NCBI RefSeq assembly: GCF_001650025.1
Contig: NZ_LVVY01000067.1
Coordinates: 1-64,000 of the forward strand
Direction: 5' to 3'
Origin: Devosia elaeis
Lineage (GTDB): Bacteria; Pseudomonadota; Alphaproteobacteria; Rhizobiales; Devosiaceae
Length of the DNA stretch: 64,000 nucleotides
Below the pieces are notes generated by a model, which was not told the DNA's origin, did no database searches, and saw nothing but the letters and a program-made list of their open reading frames with translations. Shown in pieces: positions 36,373 to 44,185 of the stretch. How positions within the stretch are numbered: position 1 is the stretch's first letter; each line of letters opens with the position of its first letter. Both the position numbers and the translations under genes were made by a program.

Positions 36373-36401
36373 AAGCGCCTCCGCCTCCAAGCATCGCATC
36401 G

Positions 36402-36450
36402 CCCTCGGGTCAAGCCCGAGGGTGACGAGCGGTGGGTGGGGTGGGGTGGG
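36402..36450. repeat. REP half-element, family A, with G-rich tail
   Basis: The palindrome CCCTCGGGTCAAGCCCGAGG followed by GTGACGAGCGGTGGGTGGGG matches the downstream half of the doublet elements at 41901 and 49290. It sits between the SbmA-like gene and the convergent VOC gene. Confidence 0.8.
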
Positions 36451-36481
36451 GTGAGGCTGGAAGGGTAAGTTCCCCCACCGG

Positions 36482-36546
36482 GTCATTCCCGCGAAGGCGG
36501 GAACCGCTGTTTGAAACGGAGGTCCCCGCTTGCGCGGGGATGACAT
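36482..36546. repeat. Paired-palindrome repeat, family B, copy 1
   Basis: GTCATTCCCGCGAAGGCGGG forms the first hairpin and GGTCCCCGCTTGCGCGGGGA the second, ending in TGACAT. The copy at 42998-43065 has the same order, orientation and spacing. Both are intergenic. Confidence 0.8.
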
Positions 36547-36584
36547 GGTGCGAACTCCAGCACCGAGTGCTCTCGTGAACCGCT

Positions 36585-37004
36585 CTAGCGGAACGTCACA
36601 TAGCCCTCGGGGCTGATGGGCCATTGCGGGTTCCAGGCGATTTCCCAGGCGTGGTCGTCGGGATCGGCGACATAGCCGCGATAGCCGCCATGGGGCGGTG
36701 CGTCGGCGGGGCGCAGCAGGGTGCCGCCGGCGGCGAGGAGTTGCTGCATGAGCGGGGCGACCTCTTCCTGGCTGCGCACATTATGCGCCAGCGCATAGGC
36801 GCCCGGACTGACGAGGCCGGAACGCCCCATATCGGTTTCCAGCGCCGATTTGAGGAAGAGACCGAGCACGAAACCATTCATCTGGTAGAAGATGATTTCC
36901 GGATTCTCGAAGACAGGCTTCCAGCCGAAGCCATTGAGATAAAAGCGCTTTGCGCGATCGAGATCGGTGCTGCCGAGTGTGAGAACGGCCATTTGCTGTT
37001 GCAT
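36585..37004 (-). CDS. VOC-family (glyoxalase-like) protein
   Basis: A 139-residue vicinal-oxygen-chelate fold protein with two beta-alpha-beta-beta-beta modules: LTLGSTDLDRAKRFYLNGFG at the start and DPDDHAWEIAWNPQW near the end. Metal-binding residues of true glyoxalase I are not clearly conserved. The substrate is unknown; many relatives give resistance to electrophiles or antibiotics. It lies between repeats and the rpsD terminator. Confidence 0.85.
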   Translation of the reverse strand: MQQQMAVLTLGSTDLDRAKRFYLNGFGWKPVFENPEIIFYQMNGFVLGLFLKSALETDMGRSGLVSPGAYALAHNVRSQEEVAPLMQQLLAAGGTLLRPADAPPHGGYRGYVADPDDHAWEIAWNPQWPISPEGYVTFR

Positions 37005-37171
37005 GGATCCATTACCTTTGGTTCGCCGCGCACCATGCGCGGTCGATAAAGGCCACGGGACTCACTGCCCAGGGGCAAGGCCAGGACCCGCCTGCGCGGG
37101 GGCCGGGCTAACCGCACCGACCTCTCCTTTTCTGACAGCGGGATTGTACCCATTCCGGCCGCAGCGCGCAA

Positions 37172-37202
37172 ACAAAAGGGCCGCTCCGAAGAGCGGCCCT
37201 TT
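37172..37202 (-). terminator. Terminator after rpsD with cUUCGg loop
   Basis: On the minus strand AAAGGGCCGCTC and GAGCGGCCCTTT form a perfect 12-bp stem closed by a TTCG loop flanked by C and G, the extra-stable cUUCGg tetraloop in RNA. TGTTTG follows. It lies 24 bases after the rpsD stop. Confidence 0.9.
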
Positions 37203-37225
37203 GCAATTCTTCCGGGTCGGTTCGC

Positions 37226-37843
37226 TTAGCGCGAGTAGAATTCGACGACCAGGTTCGGTTCCATCTGGACCGGATAGGGCACGTCCGACAGAGCGGGCAC
37301 GCGCACATAGGTGGCGACCTGCTTGTTGTGGTCGACTTCGACGTAATCGGGAACGTCACGCTCGGCCAGCTGGTTGGCTTCCAGAACCACGGTCAGCTGC
37401 TTGGAGCGCTCGCGCACTTCGATCTTGTCGCCGATCTTGACCTGGTAGGACGGGATGTTGACGCGCTTGCCGTTGACGAGCACGTGGCCATGGGACACGA
37501 ACTGGCGGGCGGCAAAGACGGTCGGCACGAACTTGGCGCGGTAGACGATGGCGTCCAGGCGCGATTCGAGCAGGCCGATCAGGTTTTCACCGGTATCGCC
37601 CTTGCGGCGGTTGGCTTCGTCATAGAGACGGCGGAAGCCCTTCTCGGTGATCGAGCCGTAATAGCCCTTGAGCTTCTGCTTGGCGCGCAGCTGCAGACCA
37701 TAGTCCGAGAGCTTGCCCTTGCGGCGCTGGCCATGCTGGCCGGGGCCATAGGCACGGGCATTGAGCGGGGACTTCGGACGGCCCCAGATGTTTTCGCCAA
37801 GGCGGCGGTCAATCTTGTACTTCGCGGAATGACGCTTCGACAT
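37226..37843 (-). CDS. rpsD: 30S ribosomal protein S4
   Basis: A primary 16S rRNA-binding protein that starts small-subunit assembly. The 205 residues begin [18 protein letters not shown], with [18 protein letters not shown] and the S4 domain [20 protein letters not shown] near 100-119. There is no zinc-ribbon cysteine cluster. It stands alone rather than in the alpha operon, as in other Hyphomicrobiales. The ATG at 37843 fits the family start; the open frame runs on upstream without family sequence. Confidence 0.97.
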   Translation of the reverse strand: MSKRHSAKYKIDRRLGENIWGRPKSPLNARAYGPGQHGQRRKGKLSDYGLQLRAKQKLKGYYGSITEKGFRRLYDEANRRKGDTGENLIGLLESRLDAIVYRAKFVPTVFAARQFVSHGHVLVNGKRVNIPSYQVKIGDKIEVRERSKQLTVVLEANQLAERDVPDYVEVDHNKQVATYVRVPALSDVPYPVQMEPNLVVEFYSR

Positions 37844-38016
37844 CGCGTATCCTTCTTCAAACGTTGAACGGATCGCGCCCTCCTCTGCCCCGCTTTCGCG
37901 AGGCCGACAGACTCCCAACAGAGAATCCCGGGTGCGCCTATGGGCCCGAAGGCCGGAATAGGTGGGCGCGTCTTAGAGGCGGAGCGCCGGAGAGTCAAGC
38001 GCGGCGGCGCTTTCTC

Positions 38017-38058
38017 TTGACTTTCAGGCCATCCGGTCCAAAATCAGGCCAATCGGTC
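38017..38058 (+). promoter_or_regulatory. Promoter with direct-repeat operator for the TetR/CPBP genes
   Basis: TTGACT (38017-38022), then a 16-base spacer and CAAAAT (38039-38044), look like a sigma-70 type promoter. The 14-base repeat CAGGCCATCCGGTC at 38025-38038 recurs as CAGGCCAATCGGTC at 38045-38058, a 20-base period. One copy fills the spacer and the other lies just downstream of the -10, so bound protein would block RNA polymerase. Autoregulation by the TetR protein is inferred. Confidence 0.5.
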
Positions 38059-38073
38059 TATTTTTGGAATGCC

Positions 38074-38670
38074 ATGTCTTTCATCGAGGAACAGCGGCGG
38101 CGGCAGATCATCGACGCCACGATCAGCGTGCTGGCCCGCCATGGCGTCGCGCAGACCTCGCTGTCGCGCATCGCGGCCGAGGCCGGCATTTCCAAGAGCG
38201 TCATCTCCTATCATTTCGACGGCAAGGCGGAAATCTTCCGCCAGCTCTTCGCCACGATCGGTGCGCGGATCGAGGCGGCCATCCTGCCCGAGATCGAGCG
38301 GGCCGAGGACAGCTGGGGGCGCATCGCGGCCTATATCGGCGGCCAATTGGCCTATATGGAGGCCCACCGCGAGGAATTGCTGGCCATTGCCCATATCGCG
38401 CTCAGCCATGTCGGCACCGGCGCGGCGCCCGATTACATCGCCCGTGTCGAGATCGAGGAGCACGAGCTGCTGCGCGACTGGCTGAAGGAGGGCCAGGCCG
38501 ATGGCAGCTTCACCACCTTCGACGCCGATGCAATGGCCACCACCATTGCCGGCGCCATCGAGGGCACGCTGAGCCGCTGGGCCAATGACCCGCGGACCGA
38601 TCTCGATCTTTTCGCCGCCGAGCTGATCGCCCTGTTCGGCCGCGCGGTGCGGGCGGGCGGCCATGGCTGA
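38074..38670 (+). CDS. TetR-family transcriptional regulator
   Basis: A 198-residue regulator. The N-terminal DNA-binding domain has ISVLARHGVAQTSLSRIAAE and the recognition helix region ISKSVISYHFDGKAEIF. The C-terminal part is a helical ligand/dimer domain. The ATG at 38074 is preceded by a promoter with direct repeats. Its stop overlaps the first CPBP protease gene by 8 bases. The regulator and two CPBP proteins thus form one unit. Confidence 0.93.
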   Translation: MSFIEEQRRRQIIDATISVLARHGVAQTSLSRIAAEAGISKSVISYHFDGKAEIFRQLFATIGARIEAAILPEIERAEDSWGRIAAYIGGQLAYMEAHREELLAIAHIALSHVGTGAAPDYIARVEIEEHELLRDWLKEGQADGSFTTFDADAMATTIAGAIEGTLSRWANDPRTDLDLFAAELIALFGRAVRAGGHG

Positions 38671-39505
38671 GCCCGCCGGCCCGGCCCCACGCCTGTTCGC
38701 GCCGCCGCTGCTGGTGCTGGCGCTGATGGGCCTCGTGCTCATCCTCACGGGCCGGGGCGTGGAACTGGGGCCATGGGTGGCGTCGGCGGCATTGCTGGCC
38801 GGATTGACGCTGCTGGCCTTCCTGCCGCTCGCGGCCATCGGCGCGCGAGGCGAACGGGAGCGCTGGATTGCCATTGCGCTGGTAGCGCTGGTCTATGCGC
38901 TCAACCTTTTCGTGCTGACCCTGCCCCGCTTCGGACCCTTTGCCGGGCTGGACTGGAACTGGCAGGGCAAAACGCTGGATCTGGTCTGGATGCTGGGCGT
39001 CATCGCGCTGCTCGCGCCGGCGCAAAGGCGGGCAATCGGCTGGACCTGGCAGGTCCGGCCCGGAACGCTGGCCATTGCCGCCGTCAATATCGCCATTCTC
39101 GCCCTGGCCGGCTTCCTGCTGGCGGGCGTGGCGCCGGGCCGCATGGCGGGCGGGCTGAGCCTCGAACGGGTGCTGTTCGATCTGTCCCACGCCAATCTGG
39201 TGGAAGAAATCGCCTTTCGCGGCTTCATGCTGGCGCTGCTGGACCGGGTCTTCGCGCGGCATTGGGCTTTCGGCGGCACCAGGATCGGCTGGGGCGTGGT
39301 GCTGACCGCCTGGCTGTTCGGGCTGGTCCATGGCATCACCTTTACAGACGGGGTGCTGGGCTTCGATCCCGTCTGGCTGAGTTTCGCCTTCGTCATGGGA
39401 CTGGTGCTGGGCTGGATCCGCACGCTGACCGGCAGCCTCTGGCCGGCCTTTCTCGCCCATACCGCCCCCGAGGCCGGCATGCTCGCCGCCCTGGCCCTGC
39501 CCTGA
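38663..39505 (+). CDS. CPBP-family intramembrane metalloprotease (first)
   Basis: A 280-residue membrane protein with about eight helices and the CPBP (Abi/CaaX-protease-like) catalytic motifs: EEIAFRGFMLALL near 180, the His in GLVHG near 226, and a late H in FLAHTAPEAG. Such proteins are Rce1-like proteases, sometimes involved in bacteriocin self-immunity. The glutamate pair and FRG are intact, so activity is plausible. It overlaps tetR by 8 bases. Confidence 0.88.
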   Translation: MAEPAGPAPRLFAPPLLVLALMGLVLILTGRGVELGPWVASAALLAGLTLLAFLPLAAIGARGERERWIAIALVALVYALNLFVLTLPRFGPFAGLDWNWQGKTLDLVWMLGVIALLAPAQRRAIGWTWQVRPGTLAIAAVNIAILALAGFLLAGVAPGRMAGGLSLERVLFDLSHANLVEEIAFRGFMLALLDRVFARHWAFGGTRIGWGVVLTAWLFGLVHGITFTDGVLGFDPVWLSFAFVMGLVLGWIRTLTGSLWPAFLAHTAPEAGMLAALALP

Positions 39506-39519
39506 ACCGGAATTCGCCC

Positions 39520-40332
39520 ATGCCCCAATCCATCATCATCCGCATCTGCCTGGTCTGGATGGCGCTGCTGGCGCTCTTTGCCGGCAAGACGCAATTGGCG
39601 GTGCTGCTGTTCGGGCCCGAATACGATCTCGCCCGGCATATGTTCATGGCCGTGCTGAGCAGCCTGCTCGTGGTGCCCTTCATCATCATGGTGCAGCGCC
39701 TGGTGGACAGGAAGCCGTTTGCCGAACTCGGCCTGGCGCTCGATCTCTCGGCGCTGAAGCCGCTGCTGGTGGGGATTCTGGCCTGGTCCGGACCCTTCCT
39801 CGTCGGTCTTGGCATCTGCCTGGCCCTGGGCCTCGTGGACATCCGCCCGCTGGCTTCATGGGGCGACATTCTCGCCTTCGTGCCGCTGCTGATCCTGCTG
39901 GTCTTCCTGCTCGAAGCGCTGCCGGAGGAATTGGGGTTTCGCGGCTATCTGCAGACCAATCTGGGCCGGCTGCTGCAACCCTGGCTGGCGGTGACGGTCC
40001 AGGCGAGCCTGTTCGGCTCCTGGGGCGTGGCGCTCTGGCTCATCTCCGCTGGCGGCATCGATGTGATGCATGCCTCCATGTTCTATGTGATGGCCGCCGT
40101 GCTGGGCGCGGTGCGGATCATTACCGGCTCGCTCTGGAGCACGATCGGCATTCACCTGGCCTTCCAGACCACGGCGCAATTGCTGATGCATGCCGAGCGC
40201 GGCCATTTCGCCATCGAAGGCCTGTTCTGGCTGCAGGTCATCGCGCTCGGCGTGGTGCCCTTCTCGCTGGTCATCCCCATCGTCGAGCACTTCTACCGCG
40301 ACAAGGTCAACTGGAGCGCAAAGCCGGTTTAG
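39520..40332 (+). CDS. CPBP-family intramembrane metalloprotease (second)
   Basis: A 270-residue membrane protein. The family motif is EALPEELGFRGYLQTNLGR near 131-149, with the motif 2/3 His in DVMHASMFY and in IGIHLAFQTTAQ. It begins 14 bases after the first CPBP gene and is only distantly similar, so they may have different targets. The stop overlaps the convergent MFS gene by four bases. Confidence 0.88.
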   Translation: MPQSIIIRICLVWMALLALFAGKTQLAVLLFGPEYDLARHMFMAVLSSLLVVPFIIMVQRLVDRKPFAELGLALDLSALKPLLVGILAWSGPFLVGLGICLALGLVDIRPLASWGDILAFVPLLILLVFLLEALPEELGFRGYLQTNLGRLLQPWLAVTVQASLFGSWGVALWLISAGGIDVMHASMFYVMAAVLGAVRIITGSLWSTIGIHLAFQTTAQLLMHAERGHFAIEGLFWLQVIALGVVPFSLVIPIVEHFYRDKVNWSAKPV

Positions 40333-41567
40333 GCCATCCTCTTGTCGAGGCTGCGCTGGTGGAGCAGTTCGGGGAATAACCGTGCCCAGGCGCCGGCGAT
40401 GATCATGGCACCGACGCCACCCATGATCGCCGCCGGAACCGGCCCGAACAGGTGGGCCACGGTGCCGGCGCGGAAATCGCCCAATTCGTTGGACGCGCCG
40501 ACAAAGACGGAATTGACCGCATTGACGCGCCCGCGCACCGCCTCGGGCGTCCAGAGCTGCATGATGGTCTCGCGGATGGTGACGCTGACCATGTCGGCGG
40601 CCCCGACCAGCGCCAGGGCGGCCATGGAGAGCCAGACATTGGTGGAGAGGCCGAAGATGACGGTGAAGGCACCGAAAAGCGCCACGAACAGGAACAGCAG
40701 CTTGCCCGCATGGTCGCGCACCGGATGGCGCATCAGCCAAAACGCCATGACCAGCGCGCCGATGCCCGGCGCGGCGCGCAGCAGGCCCAGCTCTTCCGGC
40801 CCGGCATTGAGGATATCCTTGGCATAGATCGGCATCAAAGCCACCGCACCGCCGGCCATGACGGCGAACATGTCGAGCGACATCGCGCCCAGGACGACGC
40901 GGTTGGAAAAGATGTAGCGGAAACCGCCGAGCAGGGTTTCGAGGCTCTTGGCCTGCGCCTGCCGCAATTGGGCCGGGCGCGGAATGAGCGATACCATGAT
41001 CACGGCAACCAGGATCAGCCCGGCGGCCACCCCGAAGGCGGTTTCGGCGGAAATGCCATAGAGCAGGCCACCGGCGGCCGGCCCCATGATCGAGGCGAAT
41101 TGCCAGGCCGAGGCATTGGCGGTGATGGCATTGGCCAGGGCCTGCGGCGGCACGATATTGGGCGCCAGCGATTGCGCCGCCGGCCCCCAGAAGGCGCGGG
41201 CCGTGCCCAGGAGGAACAGAATGGCGAAGATGGGCCAGATCTGGTCGGCATCGGCATTGGCGAGCAGGAAAAAGCCCAGGGCGCAGGCAGCCTCGACCAG
41301 AAGACAGATCCGCATGATGCCGCGACGGCTGAAGCGGTCGGCGGTGAGCCCGGTGACCAGGATCAGCAGCAGAGCCGGCGCGAAGAGGCAGAGGCCCACC
41401 ACGCCGAGCAGAAAGGCATTGCCGGTGACGTCATAAACCTGCCAGGCCACCGACACCGCCATGATCTGCACGGCGAAGCTGACGAACAGGGTGGTGAGCC
41501 AGAAAAAGCGGAAGCCGCGATAGTGAAAGGCGTATTTGGACGGTTCGGCGGAGGCGGGAGTGCTCAT
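40329..41567 (-). CDS. MFS exporter (EntS-like MFS_3 family)
   Basis: A 412-residue exporter with eleven to twelve helices. The family opening is FRFFWLTTLFVSFAVQIMAV, the loop GLTADRFSRRGIMRIC, and ARAFWGPAAQSLAPNIVPPQ around 124-143, typical of the EntS/MFS_3 group that exports siderophores or drugs. No siderophore genes are near. Another in-frame ATG at 41585 would add six residues. The gene is alone and converges on the CPBP pair. Confidence 0.9.
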   Translation of the reverse strand: MSTPASAEPSKYAFHYRGFRFFWLTTLFVSFAVQIMAVSVAWQVYDVTGNAFLLGVVGLCLFAPALLLILVTGLTADRFSRRGIMRICLLVEAACALGFFLLANADADQIWPIFAILFLLGTARAFWGPAAQSLAPNIVPPQALANAITANASAWQFASIMGPAAGGLLYGISAETAFGVAAGLILVAVIMVSLIPRPAQLRQAQAKSLETLLGGFRYIFSNRVVLGAMSLDMFAVMAGGAVALMPIYAKDILNAGPEELGLLRAAPGIGALVMAFWLMRHPVRDHAGKLLFLFVALFGAFTVIFGLSTNVWLSMAALALVGAADMVSVTIRETIMQLWTPEAVRGRVNAVNSVFVGASNELGDFRAGTVAHLFGPVPAAIMGGVGAMIIAGAWARLFPELLHQRSLDKRMA

Positions 41568-41667
41568 GATGCCCTGCCATCGCATTTCGGCGATGGGCGG
41601 TCAAAGGGGATTTGGGGCCGAGTATCGGCGAGCCTGGCATGCGCGTGAAGCATCGGCTCTTTCCCCA

Positions 41668-41737
41668 CCCTCCCCCTTTGAGGGGAGGGTAGCGCAGCTT
41701 AGCCGCTGGCTTAGCGGAGCTGGGCGGGGGTGAGGCG
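41668..41737. repeat. Intergenic palindromic repeat, family E, reverse orientation
   Basis: Its reverse complement runs CACCCCCGCCCAGCTCCGCT, then AAGCTGCGCTACCCTCCCC and GGGGGAGGGTGGG, matching 256-330 in order. It faces the copy at 41768-41850. Confidence 0.65.
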
Positions 41738-41767
41738 GTTCCGACGAGCGGCGGCGCCTGACGACGG

Positions 41768-41850
41768 CGCCCCCCTCCCGAGCGCCGCTAGGGTCCTTTG
41801 GACCCAAGCTTTGCTTGCCCTCCCCGCAAGGGGGAGGGTGGCGGTGGGGC
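41768..41850. repeat. Intergenic palindromic repeat, family E, forward orientation
   Basis: CCCCTCCCGAGCGCCGCTAG, then a GGGTCC/GGACCC hairpin, CAAGCTTTGCTTGCCCTCCC and GGGGGAGGGTGGCGG. It is a more divergent relative of the copy at 256-330. Confidence 0.6.
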
Positions 41851-41900
41851 CGTGATTCCAGCTCAATGTGGACTGCTTTAAGGGCATCTAAGCCAAGCTG

Positions 41901-42056
41901 GATCGTCACCCTCGGGCTTGACCCGAGGGTTCTTTGTCTCGGGTGTATCGCAAACGCCCTCGGGTCGAACCCGAGGGTGACGAGCGGTGGGTGGGGTGGT
42001 GCAGGTATCCACTGATGGCCCCCTCGTTCCCTTCCCCAGGAGGCCGGCGGGGGAGA
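41901..42056. repeat. Composite REP-doublet element, family A, copy 1
   Basis: GATCGTCACC leads into hairpin 1 (41909-41929, CCCTCGGG/CCCGAGGG). A 27-base spacer with TTCTTTGTCTCGGGTGTATC follows, then hairpin 2 (41957-41977) and GTGACGAGC. The G-rich tract GGTGGGTGGGGTGG and TCCACTGATGGCCCCCTCG come next, ending at a C-rich stretch beside the trmJ stop. Copies at about 43905-44076 (reverse) and 49290-49445 share the whole plan. Confidence 0.85.
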
Positions 42057-42059
42057 AAC

Positions 42060-42857
42060 CTACTCCTCTGCCTTCTTCATCCGGTTGGGATTGGGGCGTT
42101 CGTGGCGGCGGTCGATGGAGGAGATGACGCCGCGCAGGGTGCGGATTTCCTGGGCGGTGAAGCGACCGCGCGTCAGGGCGGTGCGCAGATTGTTGACCAT
42201 GCTGGGGCGCTTGTCGGGCGTGGTGAAGAAGCCGGTCTGGTCGAGGACGCCTTCGAGATGCTCGAACAGGCCGACCAGTTCCTGGCGCGGCGCAGCCTCG
42301 TCCAGCCCGTCGCTGAAGGGCAGCGCCCTGCCCTCGGCGCCGGTGCGGCGCCATTCATAGGACATGAGCAGGACGGCCTGGGCGATATTGAGCGAGGCGA
42401 AGGCGGGCTCGACCGGCAGGGTGACGATGGCATCGGCCATGGAAACCTCGTCATTGAGCAGGCCCCAGCGCTCGCGGCCGAACAGCAGGCCCGCATGGCG
42501 CCCGCCGGCAATATGGGCGGCCATATTGCCCGACGCCTCTTCGGGGCCGAGCACTTCCTTCTGCATGTCGCGCGAGCGGGCGGTGGTGGCATAGACCAGG
42601 GTGAGGTCGCCAATGGCCTCCTCCAGCGTCTCGAAGACGCGAACCCGCTCCAGCACATGGTCGGCGCGGGAGGCGGCGGCGATGGCCTTTTCATTGGGCC
42701 AGCCATCGCGCGGCCGCACCAGCCGCAAATCCCAGAGCCCGAAATTGGCCATGGCGCGGGCGGCCGAACCGATATTCTCGCCCAATTGCGGCTCGACCAG
42801 GATGACGGCCGGACAGGCCTTGAAACTGGTTTCCTGAGAGCGATCGGTGCCCGCCAT
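42060..42857 (-). CDS. trmJ: TrmJ-like tRNA/rRNA 2'-O-methyltransferase (SPOUT)
   Basis: A SAM-dependent SPOUT-class enzyme, probably methylating the ribose at tRNA position 32. Motif 1 is ILVEPQLGENIGSAARAMAN, motif 2 is GGRHAGLLFGRERWGL, and motif 3 is LPVEPAFASLNIAQAVLLMSYEW. The C-terminal helical extension is as in TrmJ. I start at the ATG at 42857 (265 residues, good AGGCAGG); an ATG at 42893 would add 12 residues. Confidence 0.88.
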   Translation of the reverse strand: MAGTDRSQETSFKACPAVILVEPQLGENIGSAARAMANFGLWDLRLVRPRDGWPNEKAIAAASRADHVLERVRVFETLEEAIGDLTLVYATTARSRDMQKEVLGPEEASGNMAAHIAGGRHAGLLFGRERWGLLNDEVSMADAIVTLPVEPAFASLNIAQAVLLMSYEWRRTGAEGRALPFSDGLDEAAPRQELVGLFEHLEGVLDQTGFFTTPDKRPSMVNNLRTALTRGRFTAQEIRTLRGVISSIDRRHERPNPNRMKKAEE

Positions 42858-42997
42858 CTTGCCTGCCTTGGTTTTTCGCAATGGTGGCGTCATACATGGG
42901 CGGCGAGGCGAAAAAAAGCGTTTCGGTGCTCGGCTGCGTCAGCCAGGACCGTGCGATGACCGAAAAGTTCCCTTTGGTTGCTTTCCTCACCCACGGC

Positions 42998-43065
42998 GTC
43001 ATTCCCGCGGAGGCGGGAACCCCTGTTTAATACAACGGAGGTCCCCGCTTTCGCGAGGATGACAT
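42998..43065. repeat. Paired-palindrome repeat, family B, copy 2
   Basis: GTCATTCCCGCGGAGGCGGG, CCCTGTTT, a few bases, and GGTCCCCGCTTTCGCGAGGA with TGACAT. It matches 36482-36546 in order and orientation, with one small length change in the spacer. It lies between trmJ and the GNAT gene. Confidence 0.8.
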
Positions 43066-43102
43066 CGTGAAAATTCACGGATTGGTGCGCCCGAAACGCC
43101 TC

Positions 43103-43726
43103 TCAGGCGGCCGGCGAGCCGTAGGAGGGCCAGGCGACCTTGCGCTGCAGGGGCATGTCGAGCACCTTGCTGTCGCGCAGCCATTCGCGGTCGAGCAGGG
43201 CGAAATGCAATTCCTCGTCCCATTCGCCCTGGAACAGGGCATGTTCGCGATAATGCGCTTCGAGCCGCATGCCCAGATTCTGCAGCAGCTTGATGGAATG
43301 GTGGCAGCGCCCGTCGCAGCGCGCCATCAGCCGATGGACGCGGAAATGATCGAAGGCGAGATCGAACATGGCGCGCAGGGCCTCGGTGAGATAGCCTTGG
43401 CCGCTATAGGACGGCGCGATGACGAAACGCACCTCGCCCTGCCCGGCCGTGGCATCGGCCCATTTGAGGCTGACCTGCCCCAGGAGCGCCTTGTCGCCCT
43501 TGCGTTCCATGGCCAGGGTCAGCGCATCGCCGGGCCGGTGAATCTCCACCTGATTGCGCATGATTCCAACCGCCGCCGCCACATCGTCCGCATAGCGGGT
43601 CTGGCGCTCCACATAGCGCTGCACATTGGGCAGCGTATGATAGCGCGCCACGGCCTCGCAATCGCTGCGCTCGAAAGGACGCAGGCGCAAGTGATTGGTT
43701 TCAATAGGCAAAAGCAATGTGGACAT
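43103..43726 (-). CDS. RimJ/RimL-type GNAT acetyltransferase (first of a related pair)
   Basis: A 207-residue GNAT enzyme of the RimJ/RimL type. It has LRLRPFERSDCEAVARYHTL near the start, motif A VRFVIAPSYSGQGYLTEALR, and the end block GMRLEAHYREHALFQGEWDE. The segment HYREHALFQGEWDEELHFAL is close to HFREHALFKGGWDEEFYYAI in the protein encoded at 44186-44752, so the two are paralogues. The substrate is unknown. Confidence 0.87.
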   Translation of the reverse strand: MSTLLLPIETNHLRLRPFERSDCEAVARYHTLPNVQRYVERQTRYADDVAAAVGIMRNQVEIHRPGDALTLAMERKGDKALLGQVSLKWADATAGQGEVRFVIAPSYSGQGYLTEALRAMFDLAFDHFRVHRLMARCDGRCHHSIKLLQNLGMRLEAHYREHALFQGEWDEELHFALLDREWLRDSKVLDMPLQRKVAWPSYGSPAA

Positions 43727-43904
43727 GATGAGACTCTCCCGGTGGCCTGGTGCAAAGCCCTGAACCGAGAACGTCTCCTCACTGGCGAAGTTCCTGACAA
43801 TTAGCGGAAAATATTGCCAGATCGGGGGTTGAAAAAGGAATGGCGCGGGCAGGTGTGTTCAAGCGCTCCGAACCGGGCACTGGAGCATTCCGCATTTGGC
43901 TGGA

Positions 43905-44076
43905 ATCGCGGCTCTTTTGCTTCCCTCCCCCTTAAGAGGAGGGCTTGAGGGAGAGGCCATCCGTGGGTAACTGAACCACCCCCACCCACCGATCGTCACC
44001 CTCGGGCTTGACCCGAGGGCATTTGCGATATGCCCAAAAACAAAGAACCCTCGGGTCAGGCCCGAGGGTGACGATC
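43905..44076. repeat. Composite REP-doublet element, family A, copy 2 (reverse)
   Basis: This is the composite of 41901-42056 and 49290-49445 in the opposite orientation. A GCTCTTTTGCTTCCCTCCCC / TTAAGAGGAGGGCTTGAGGG part and a CCCACCCACCGATCGTCACC boundary come first. Hairpin 1 is at 43999-44019, the spacer GGCATTTGCGATATGCCCAA follows, and hairpin 2 is at 44048-44068. The spacer is the reverse complement of that in copy 1. Confidence 0.85.
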
Positions 44077-44165
44077 CGCGTTGGAAGGTGACGACCCAGA
44101 TGGGGGGTAACGATCCCAATTGGGGGTAACAATCCGGATTGGGGATGACGATCCGGATTGCGGGG
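44068..44165. repeat. Degenerate 19-nt tandem array attached to a REP element
   Basis: Five units follow at a 19-20 base period, starting at 44068, 44088, 44107, 44126 and 44145. Examples are GTAACGATCCCAATTGGGG and GTAACAATCCGGATTGGGG. The consensus GTGACGATCCGGATTGGGG is the reverse complement of the natural flank CCAATCCGGATCGTCAC of the copy at 49290. The array therefore looks like an expansion of the element's own edge. Confidence 0.75.
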
Positions 44166-44185
44166 GGCGCTTCCGGCTGGAAGCG

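Larger units (their letters stand above)
41568..42059. other. Non-coding region filled with repeats
   Basis: No gene is supported in these 490 bases. They hold two family E palindromes (about 41668-41737, in reverse, and 41768-41850) and one full family A composite (41901 to about 42056). Open frames here follow the repeats and have no family content. Confidence 0.8.
43727..44185. other. Non-coding repeat region between two GNAT paralogues
   Basis: No gene is supported in these 459 bases. The left part (43727 to about 43900) shows nothing recognisable. The rest holds a reverse-orientation composite family A repeat and its degenerate 19-nt tandem array. Confidence 0.8.

Noticed and set aside
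41568-42059. Insertion sequence remnant
   Set aside because: Dense palindromes but no transposase fragment and no paired terminal repeats with target duplications.
44068-44165. CRISPR-like array
   Set aside because: The 19-nt units follow each other without spacers, are degenerate, and no cas gene is in the window.
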